Positions 34,028 to 39,773 of a stretch of DNA of 39,773 bases are shown here, piece after piece. A model generated the notes under the pieces. It was not told the DNA's origin and ran no database searches. It saw only the letters and a program-made list of their open reading frames with translations. The stretch lies in assembly GCA_944392455.1 (NCBI GenBank), contig CALXWP010000004.1:82870-122642 (forward strand), read 5' to 3'. The number at the start of each line of letters is the position of its first letter. Positions within the stretch are counted from its first letter, which is position 1. The DNA is from an uncultured Clostridia bacterium. GTDB taxonomy: Bacteria; Bacillota; Clostridia; TANB77; CAG-508. Both the position numbers and the translations under genes were made by a program.

Positions 34028-35401
34028 CTACTGGCAATTTTTCAACTCTAGCACCGCTACACATTCTATGTGTGATGTAAATGGGAACATATCAATAGGT
34101 TGAATTTCCTTTACATTATATTTACTCTCTAAATGTTTTAAATCTCTAACCAATGTTGCAGGATTACAGCTAACATACACTAATTTTTGTACATTTAATT
34201 TTAGTATTTCATTAATTGTAGTTTCATCTATACCTCTTCTTGGAGGATCCACTATTATTGCTGTTGGCTTTACATTTTGTTTTTCTATTAATTCCTTAAA
34301 AGCCTTTTCTACATCACCTGCTATAAATTCTATATTTTCTATATTATTAATTTTAGCATTTTCTTTTGCCATTTCTATTGCTTCTTCTACTATCTCAATA
34401 CCATAAACTTTTTTTACTTTATTTGAACTAAAAATTCCAATAGTTCCAATTCCACAATAAAGATCACAAAGAATATCTTCTTTATCTAATTTAGCAAATT
34501 CAATTGCTTTACTATATAGTTTTTCTGTTTGTATTGGATTTGTTTGATAAAAGGAGTTTGCTGAAATTTTAAATGTATAATCTCCTAATTTATCATAAAT
34601 ATATCCATCACCATATAGCACAACATTCTTATTTCCTAATATTACATTTGTATTTTTATCATTTATATTTTTTATAATTGTTGTTACATTAGAAAATTTA
34701 TTTACAATATATTCTACTAGCTCTTTTTCTTTATCAAATTTTTCTTTATTAGAAACTATAACACACATAATTTCATTTGTTTTAATTCCTATTTTTACAA
34801 TAATATGTCTTATAGCTCCTTGTCTTGTGATTTCATTATACACAGGTATCTTGTTTTCTTTTATAAATTTAAATACTTCCTTTGCAACTTTTTCAGCTTC
34901 TTTATTTTGTATTAAACAATTACCTACCTCTATAATTTCATGTGTTCTTTTAGCAAATACGCCTATAGTTGGATTACCTTTTTTATCTAGTCCAACTGGA
35001 TATTGAAGTTTATTTCTGTAATGATATGGATTATCCATTCCAATAACATTATTTACTTTTATTTTATTATCTAAAGTTTTATTTACTAAATTTTGAACCA
35101 TATCTCTTTTTAAGTTTAATGTTTCATTATATTTAATATGTCTTAAACTGCATCCACCACATCTTTTATATGTGCTACAGTCTGAATCCACTCTATTTTC
35201 AGATTTTTTAATTACTTCTATTAATTTAGCAAAAGCAAAAGATTTATTTACTTTTACTATTAATATTTTACATTTTTCGCCTTTTATTGCTCCATTAATG
35301 AAAATAGTAAAATCATCTATTTTCGCTATTCCTTCTCCATCATATCCATTATCAATTATATCTACTTCATATTCTTTATTTTTTTCTACTGGTGTGCTCA
35401 T
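34028..35401 (-). CDS. rlmD: 23S rRNA (uracil(1939)-C5)-methyltransferase RlmD/RumA family
   Basis: 457 residues from the ATG at 35399-35401 (GAGGT upstream). N-terminal TRAM domain (about 5-60: YEVDIIDNGYDGEGIAKIDD), then the four cluster cysteines C75, C81, C84 (DCSTYKRCGGCSLRH) and C162, giving a [4Fe-4S] site. C-terminal Rossmann methyltransferase: DLYCGIGTIGIF SAM loop, VDPPRRG, catalytic C412 in VSCNPATLVRDL and general base E446 (HIECVAVL). Paralogues RlmCD and TrmFO-like functions exist, so the exact uridine target is an inference. Sixteen bases after maf; likely co-transcribed. Confidence 0.93.
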   Translation of the reverse strand: MSTPVEKNKEYEVDIIDNGYDGEGIAKIDDFTIFINGAIKGEKCKILIVKVNKSFAFAKLIEVIKKSENRVDSDCSTYKRCGGCSLRHIKYNETLNLKRDMVQNLVNKTLDNKIKVNNVIGMDNPYHYRNKLQYPVGLDKKGNPTIGVFAKRTHEIIEVGNCLIQNKEAEKVAKEVFKFIKENKIPVYNEITRQGAIRHIIVKIGIKTNEIMCVIVSNKEKFDKEKELVEYIVNKFSNVTTIIKNINDKNTNVILGNKNVVLYGDGYIYDKLGDYTFKISANSFYQTNPIQTEKLYSKAIEFAKLDKEDILCDLYCGIGTIGIFSSNKVKKVYGIEIVEEAIEMAKENAKINNIENIEFIAGDVEKAFKELIEKQNVKPTAIIVDPPRRGIDETTINEILKLNVQKLVYVSCNPATLVRDLKHLESKYNVKEIQPIDMFPFTSHIECVAVLELKNCQ

Positions 35402-35417
35402 ATCTACCTCACGATTT

Positions 35418-35996
35418 TTATTTATCAATACTTTTTATAACATCATATAATTTATGAATAGGAAGTCCTACTACTGTAAAAAAGTTTCCTTCAATTCTAT
35501 CTACAAATACACCAAACTCACTTTGTACTGCATAACCGCCAGCTAAATCATATGGTTTTCTTAGATCTACCCAATGTTCTATTTCTTCTTGAGTCATATC
35601 CTTTATACATACATCTGTTTTATCAACATCTACATATTCTTTATATTTTCCATCTTTATTTATTAATACTGCTAAGCTAGTTATTACAGTATGCTTAGCA
35701 TTTTTTAGTTCTAATAACATTTTTATTGCATCATCTCTATCATGTGGTTTTCCATATACTTTTCCATCTTTTAAAACCATTGTATCTGATCCAATTACAA
35801 CTCTATTTCCTTCAGTTTTATCAAATACTGCTTTTGCTTTTATGTATCCTAATCTTTTTGATTGTTCTTCAATAGTTAATCCTTCTTCAAATGTTTCATC
35901 TGCATTACTTACAATTACTTCATATTTTAATCCCATTAAATCCAATAATTCTTTTCTTCTTGGCGATTGTGATGCTAATATGATTTTTTCCTCCAT
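35418..35996 (-). CDS. maf: Maf family nucleoside triphosphate pyrophosphatase
   Basis: 192 residues, normal for Maf. Maf proteins hydrolyse canonical or modified NTPs (dTTP, UTP, m5U or pseudouridine triphosphates) to monophosphates, a house-cleaning role also linked to septum inhibition. Signature ILASQSPRRKELL (6-18), then VSNADETFEEG, VVIGSDTMVLKDGKVYGKPH and the DLAGGYAVQSEFGVFVDRIE block with the catalytic acidic residues. GGAAG site before the ATG. First gene of a unit with rlmD. Confidence 0.95.
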   Translation of the reverse strand: MEEKIILASQSPRRKELLDLMGLKYEVIVSNADETFEEGLTIEEQSKRLGYIKAKAVFDKTEGNRVVIGSDTMVLKDGKVYGKPHDRDDAIKMLLELKNAKHTVITSLAVLINKDGKYKEYVDVDKTDVCIKDMTQEEIEHWVDLRKPYDLAGGYAVQSEFGVFVDRIEGNFFTVVGLPIHKLYDVIKSIDK

Positions 35997-36174
35997 TTTA
36001 TTACTTCCTTCCCATAAAACTCTAGTAATAATTATACCATACAGTTATTGATATTATTTTCTCATTTATAACAATACCCTTAAATATTGATACATAAATA
36101 TGATATCATAAAAAAAATTTAATGTATACATTTTTAATACATTTAAACATATATTAAAGTCATTATATTCAAAT

Positions 36175-36203
36175 TTGCAATATTATTTAATTTATGTTAA
36201 CAT
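36175..36203 (+). promoter_or_regulatory. Promoter of the 95-residue orphan gene
   Basis: TTGCAA (36175-36180), 17 bases, TAACAT (36198-36203) with a TG just before the -10 (extended -10). Leader of about 40 bases to the TAGGAGG site. Confidence 0.55.
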
Positions 36204-36246
36204 ATATTTATGCAATTTAAATTTTATACGGTTAGGAGGAAACATT

Positions 36247-36534
36247 ATGGCACGGACAACTTTTTCCACTGTAGCTTTCTTAAGCTATTCTGGACATGCA
36301 CATCCAACACTTGAAATCAAAGGAGAAATTCCTAAAGAGTATTCCAAAATCACAATCAAAGGCTATACTTTTGGCAATATTGTAGAGCCTGATGGATTTG
36401 ATGATGAAGGGAGGCCGTATTTTTCTGATGAGTTTTATCAGAAGCTCAGAGATAAGTATAATGAAGTAATCAAATTCGATAAAGAACGGGCCCGCAACAT
36501 TTTTTGGTTTGATGTCCGGTACGAATTTGACTGA
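36247..36534 (+). CDS. Hypothetical protein, small GC-richer orphan gene
   Basis: 95 residues from the ATG at 36247, with TAGGAGGA 7 bases upstream; longer frames use a TTG inside the promoter and are unlikely. MARTTFSTVAFLSYSGHAHP, then TLEIKGEIPKEYSKITIKGY and an acidic, aromatic C-terminus (RNIFWFDVRYEFD). No membrane segment. G+C is clearly above the neighbours (codons GCA, GGC, CGG, GCC). Own promoter and a strong terminator. Same layout as the gene at 2230 but no evident sequence similarity. No family recognised. Confidence 0.82.
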   Translation: MARTTFSTVAFLSYSGHAHPTLEIKGEIPKEYSKITIKGYTFGNIVEPDGFDDEGRPYFSDEFYQKLRDKYNEVIKFDKERARNIFWFDVRYEFD

Positions 36535-36566
36535 CCAAATTCTTATACTATCTTATCTAAAAAAAC

Positions 36567-36613
36567 AAATGATCTGTCTAATGAGTAAAATCATTAGGCG
36601 GATCATTTCTTTA
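36567..36613 (+). terminator. Strong terminator of the orphan gene
   Basis: 18-base arms 36567-36584 and 36591-36608 pair with two G-T pairs and a 6-base loop, followed by TTTCTTTATT. The length of the stem is unusual for the window. Confidence 0.88.
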
Positions 36614-36690
36614 TTAAATAACTAAAAAATATGCAAATATAAATAAAATACATATAATTAAAAATTATCAAAGTATATTCTGTGTTATTA

Positions 36691-36885
36691 TTAAATAGTT
36701 GCGAAAACAATTACTAAAATCCCAACAATTACAAAAATACCACCCCATACTCTAAGAACAATTTTCATTTTAGGATTTTTTAATAATTTATCTGGAATTC
36801 TAGGGCTTTTAAGCCTCATAAAAAACTGAGGAAGCACAATCATAAAAATCGCAATTATTATAATTAAAATTCCTGTAATTAACAT
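36691..36885 (-). CDS. Small two-pass membrane protein
   Basis: 64 residues: a membrane helix (about 2-20), a basic loop RLKSPRIPDKLLKNPKMK, and a second helix (about 44-62). TAGGAGGT 5 bases before the ATG. No family recognised. First of three tiny membrane genes in a row upstream of, and opposite to, the sigma factor gene. Confidence 0.7.
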   Translation of the reverse strand: MLITGILIIIIAIFMIVLPQFFMRLKSPRIPDKLLKNPKMKIVLRVWGGIFVIVGILVIVFATI

Positions 36886-36937
36886 ACAATACCTCCTATT
36901 TACAATTTACTCATATATTTTAATTAGTTTTTAGATA

Positions 36938-37111
36938 CTATAAAATAAGATTCAATGTTTGCGTAGTTATTCCTGTTACTTCATTTGTTATGATATTAAC
37001 CTCTTCTGCTCTAGGTACATAGTTAATATAATTATAAATGTTATAACTCAAAAAGATAATCACACTTAGTAATACTAAAACAATTAATACTATTATATAT
37101 TTCTTTTTCAT
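36938..37111 (-). CDS. Small single-pass membrane protein
   Basis: 57 residues, starting MKKKYIIVLIVLVLLSVIIF: a basic start, one membrane helix, and an outer tail of about 33 residues (NYINYVPRAEEVNIITNEVT, then GITTQTLNLIL). No cysteine for a lipobox. GGGGAAAAATT before the ATG. Too short for many gene finders. Confidence 0.6.
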   Translation of the reverse strand: MKKKYIIVLIVLVLLSVIIFLSYNIYNYINYVPRAEEVNIITNEVTGITTQTLNLIL

Positions 37112-37209
37112 AATTTTTCCCCACTATAAATTACTATTTTTATTATAATATCATAAAAGTGAAGATTACTCTATGCTTTCGTATAAAGTATTTTAGAAAT
37201 TGTAAATTT

Positions 37210-37413
37210 TTATTCTCTTATATGCTCATATTCACTTAAATATGGCCATATTTTTATTCCATAGATATTATAATAAAAATTCTCGCTATGTCCAAATGAT
37301 ACTAAGTCTTTGCTATACCAAACTTCTTTTGTTTCTTTTCTTATAGGAATTATAAACGATAAAATTGCTATTAATATGACAATAAACACTACACTCAATA
37401 TTCTTTTTTTCAA
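37210..37413 (-). CDS. Small membrane-anchored protein
   Basis: 67 residues from a TTG start at 37411-37413, chosen because AGGTGA lies 7 bases upstream; another TTG two codons earlier is too close to that site. Basic N-terminus, one membrane helix (about 6-24, ILSVVFIVILIAILSFIIPI) and an aromatic extracellular tail (EVWYSKDLVSFGHSENFYYN, then IYGIKIWPYLSEY). No family recognised. Confidence 0.6.
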   Translation of the reverse strand: MKKRILSVVFIVILIAILSFIIPIRKETKEVWYSKDLVSFGHSENFYYNIYGIKIWPYLSEYEHIRE

Positions 37414-37555
37414 TTTCAATCACCTATACAATTTACTATTTATTAGTTTTAATAATAGCATAGTGATAAATTATTTGCAATTAATTATTTTCTTTTTTAA
37501 TATTTTTAAAATCATATGAACCCCATCACAAAACCAAGTTATACCAATTCAATAG

Positions 37556-37584
37556 TTAAAAGTTTTAATGTATTATGCTATAAT
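37556..37584 (+). promoter_or_regulatory. Promoter of the sigma/anti-sigma operon
   Basis: TTAAAA (37556-37561), 17 bases, TATAAT (37579-37584) with TGC just before it (extended -10). It lies about 90 bases upstream of the earliest possible start. Confidence 0.6.
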
Positions 37585-37675
37585 CAAATAATAACTAATA
37601 TACATTTTGAAATAGATACTAATATAAAAAAACAATTAAATAAAATATAGCTAATGGTAATAAAAATATATAACT

Positions 37676-38311
37676 GTGTCATTTGAGTTATTTTTAAAAA
37701 AAGTGTTACCTTTTTTTATATTTTATCAATATAAAGATATAAGATATCTTAAAAAGGAGTTTAGATCTAAATTGAAAACTTGTAAAGAAATAAAGTATTA
37801 TATGAAAAATAATGAACTAGATATAGAAAAAATAATTAATGAATATTCTTCTTATATTTCTACTATTATAAACAATATGTCAATAGATTTCTTAAACGAT
37901 GAAGATAAAGAAGAAATAGTTTCAGAAGTATTTTTTATATTGTGGAAAAACAAAGATAAATTAGATATTAACAAATATTTAAGTTCTTATCTTGCAGGAA
38001 TAACTCAAAATATAGTAAAAGAATATTTAAGAAAAATTAAAATTAACTTTGATATTTCGAATTATGAAAATACCTTATATAGTGATAATGAAATAGATTT
38101 TATGGTTAATAATGTAGAAATAATTAAAAATATAGAAAAGAAGTTAAAAAAAATGAAAGATATTGATAAAAGAATTTTTCTTAAATATTATTACTATTCT
38201 AAATCAATTAAGGATATAGCTAAAGAAGAAAGAATTTCAGAATTTAGTATAAAGCAAAGGTTATATAGAATTAGAAATAAAATAAAGAAAGAGGTTAAAG
38301 AATATGAATAA
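37676..38311 (+). CDS. Sigma-70 family (ECF-type) RNA polymerase sigma factor
   Basis: 211 residues at maximum. Region 2: NEYSSYISTIINNMSIDFLN, then DEDKEEIVSEVFFILWKNKD (core-binding and -10 recognition). Region 4: KMKDIDKRIFLKYYYYSKSI, then KDIAKEERISEFSIKQRLYR, RIRNKIKKEV (-35 helix-turn-helix). The sequence between is short, as in ECF factors. The start is uncertain: GTG at 37676 has no good ribosome site; TTG at 37772 has GGAG 12 bases upstream; ATG at 37802 matches the usual ECF start. The gene overlaps the next by 8 bases, which points to its membrane regulator. Confidence 0.85.
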   Translation: MSFELFLKKVLPFFIFYQYKDIRYLKKEFRSKLKTCKEIKYYMKNNELDIEKIINEYSSYISTIINNMSIDFLNDEDKEEIVSEVFFILWKNKDKLDINKYLSSYLAGITQNIVKEYLRKIKINFDISNYENTLYSDNEIDFMVNNVEIIKNIEKKLKKMKDIDKRIFLKYYYYSKSIKDIAKEERISEFSIKQRLYRIRNKIKKEVKEYE

Positions 38312-39596
38312 TAACAAGATTTTTGAAAATGTAAAAATGAAAATAGCTATATCCAATATAAAGGAGAAAGATATGAAAACTAATGAAACCAAAACTAAAT
38401 TAAAAAAATTGATTGGAATTGCTGCTACATGTATTATTGTTTCAATTTCAGGAGTGGCAGTAGCTACTAACTATAACAGGATAATCAATTATTTCGGATT
38501 AGGAAAAGGAGTAGATAGTGCTATAGAAAATGGATATATTGAAAATCCAAATATGAATTATATTTCTTCGCAGTCAACCTTAGAAAATACATCCAATATA
38601 ACCACTTTAAATGATTTAGAAGTTGATACAAAAATAGAGGATTTTTTAATGGATGATTTGAATTTAAGTGTAAATTTTAATCTTAGATTTGATGAAAAAA
38701 TAAATATTAGCAACGTAGAAAGTATAGAATTACAAGACTTAATTGTCACAGACGAGAAAAATAGAATTATATGTTGTATGGCCACTAAGGAAGTATTCGA
38801 TGAATATTGCAAAGAAAATAATTTGCCATATGTATATGGAGAATTCAACGAAAACTACATAAATAATGGATTGAATAGTTTTATTAAATATCGAAATTCT
38901 ACAAATAATCAAATAAATTTAATCTACAATATATATGCAGATCAATTTCCAAGAAGTCAAAAACTAAAATTTAGTTTTAGTAAAATTTTATTGAAAGAAT
39001 TTTATAATGAAGAAGAAAAAAACACAATATTAACAGGAAATTGGGACATTAATATAAATGTGCCAGAAACAATGTATAATAGGCAAAATGTTACATATAA
39101 AGTAACAAGTTGCTCTAATCAAAATTTTAATATAACTACAGCATTTGCATCAGATACTGGTTTTGAAATAGGAATAATTATTAATGAAGTTCCAAAGCCA
39201 CAAAATTATCTTCAAGTATTAAATGAACAAATACAACAGGAACTTAGTGAAGGAAAGATTACTGAATCAGAAGTTGAAGAAAGAAAAAATACATTGCTAA
39301 GAACATCAAAGTATCAAGAACTTATAGATCAATATTATCCTATGGAAGATACACCTCTTGCTGAATCAGATAAAACAAATATAGAAGAAACTTCTTATAT
39401 CGAAAATGAAAATGGAGAAAAATTTGAAAAGTCATTAAGTCCAAGTAGAAGGCAAGATGCTAATTTTATAGAAGGTAATAAATTTAGCTATTATGAGACT
39501 TTTGAATTAACAAAATATGAATTGACTGACAAATTAAAATTACAATTAATATTTAAAGGTGAACCTGTTATTATTGAATTAGAAAAAAATAATTAA
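38304..39596 (+). CDS. Membrane anti-sigma-like protein (DUF4179-type)
   Basis: 430 residues. A short cytoplasmic N-terminus (about 1-34) with many Lys, one membrane helix (about 36-55, LIGIAATCIIVSISGVAVAT), and a large extracellular part with beta-rich segments, the general build of DUF4179/RsiX-like anti-sigma factors paired with ECF factors in Clostridia. The N-terminus is short for a zinc-type anti-sigma domain and has no Cys, so binding would use a different mode. The ATG overlaps the sigma gene's end, with AAGAGG upstream, hence coupled translation. The outer domain probably senses envelope stress or a ligand. Confidence 0.75.
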   Translation: MNNNKIFENVKMKIAISNIKEKDMKTNETKTKLKKLIGIAATCIIVSISGVAVATNYNRIINYFGLGKGVDSAIENGYIENPNMNYISSQSTLENTSNITTLNDLEVDTKIEDFLMDDLNLSVNFNLRFDEKINISNVESIELQDLIVTDEKNRIICCMATKEVFDEYCKENNLPYVYGEFNENYINNGLNSFIKYRNSTNNQINLIYNIYADQFPRSQKLKFSFSKILLKEFYNEEEKNTILTGNWDININVPETMYNRQNVTYKVTSCSNQNFNITTAFASDTGFEIGIIINEVPKPQNYLQVLNEQIQQELSEGKITESEVEERKNTLLRTSKYQELIDQYYPMEDTPLAESDKTNIEETSYIENENGEKFEKSLSPSRRQDANFIEGNKFSYYETFELTKYELTDKLKLQLIFKGEPVIIELEKNN

Positions 39597-39617
39597 TAAA
39601 CTTATTTCAATAAAAAT

Positions 39618-39643
39618 CCTCCGGCATAGCCGGAGGTATTTTA
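39618..39643 (+). terminator. Terminator of the sigma operon, first stem of the edge hairpin array
   Basis: CCTCCGGC (39618-39625) ATA GCCGGAGG (39629-39636), then TATTTTA; on the minus strand it is followed by ATTTTTATT. It could serve either strand. Confidence 0.7.
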
Positions 39644-39733
39644 CTCATAACGCCTAAAGGCTATGTTACAAGCAGAGCCTCAAGGCTCATAGCTGGTCCG
39701 ACACATGCGTCTCTCGTTACCCGTTAAACGGGT
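39618..39733. repeat. Four-hairpin element at the right edge
   Basis: Four palindromes in 116 bases. (1) 39618-39636, an 8-bp G+C-rich stem. (2) 39646-39665, CATA and GCCT arms around AA. (3) 39671-39694, GAGCCT-CA-AGGCTC inside AGC/GCT. (4) ACCCGTT-A-AACGGGT (39719-39733). Much richer in G+C than the flanks, similar in style to 12439-12529 but different in sequence. Such arrays occur at the ends of IS200/IS605-type elements and in TnpB guide RNAs; the rest, if any, would be beyond the window. Confidence 0.65.
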
Positions 39734-39773
39734 CTTTATACTCTTTTATTGATATTTGATCATACATCATATC
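39717..39773 (-). CDS. Partial open frame entering from the right edge
   Basis: On the minus strand an open frame from the window edge reads DMMYDQISIKEYKDPFNG and stops at 39717-39719, inside hairpin 4. It could be the C-terminus of a gene lying to the right, or a chance frame. Only 18 residues are visible and no family is recognised. Confidence 0.3.
   Translation of the reverse strand, partial: DMMYDQISIKEYKDPFNG

Noticed and set aside
39618..39733. tRNA gene or tRNA-like cluster
   Set aside because: Several stems are present but no TTCGAATC-type T arm, no acceptor pairing and no CCA-compatible layout.

Overview
The window is a 39.8-kb, very AT-rich piece of a Gram-positive chromosome. 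It most likely comes from an uncultured, probably gut-associated, spore-forming Clostridia lineage. Support for this: a partial sporulation sigma factor SigH at the left edge, RqcH, zinc-type ribosomal protein L31, DUF5665 and VanW-type proteins, strong AGGAGG ribosome binding sites, and ordinary TTGACA/TATAAT promoters. The standard genetic code fits throughout.

Layout. (1) 1-7.6 kb: divergent sigH and rqcH; a small, GC-richer orphan gene with its own promoter and terminator; a FIST-domain / aldehyde dehydrogenase / iron alcohol dehydrogenase operon; and an HNH endonuclease that seems to carry a C-terminal ParB-like fold. (2) 7.6-13.0 kb: housekeeping operon pgsA-ligA plus two unknown genes, a DUF5665 gene, a strongly promoted unknown gene, a four-hairpin intergenic element, and rpmE. 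(3) 13-16.7 kb: an alpha/beta-hydrolase / condensation-type acyltransferase / multi-pass membrane protein operon, then a frameshifted VanW gene. (4) 16.8-33.6 kb: an accessory block almost entirely on the minus strand. It holds two paralogous membrane proteins (one with ankyrin repeats) and a long run of small metabolite-modifying enzymes: Nudix, GNAT, Nudix-GNAT and HD-GNAT fusions, DHFR-like, cupin, TIM-barrel isomerase, hydrolases, FMN-binding protein, histidine phosphatase and a radical SAM enzyme with DUF4186. An AbiE toxin-antitoxin pair, a Fic protein and a flavoprotein follow. (5) 34-36 kb: rlmD and maf. (6) 36.2-39.8 kb: a second orphan cassette gene, three tiny membrane proteins, an ECF-type sigma factor with an overlapping membrane anti-sigma-like gene, and a second array of hairpins at the right edge.

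The strongest theme is decay combined with acquisition. Within 16.0-33.7 kb I count six broken or remnant genes: VanW (+1 frameshift), GNAT (+1 frameshift), an aldo/keto reductase with its middle deleted, AbiEii toxin with an in-frame TAA, a 29-residue HD-domain stub, and a phosphoribosyltransferase with a -1 frameshift. This could be true erosion of a cassette-like island or, for the single-base cases, consensus errors. The sequence alone cannot separate the two.

No tRNA, rRNA or CRISPR array was recognised. The best candidates for something undescribed are the two multi-hairpin elements (12.44-12.53 kb and 39.62-39.73 kb), the isolated GC-richer mini-genes, the HNH-ParB-like fusion with a palindrome over its promoter, and the enzyme array with its two GNAT fusions.
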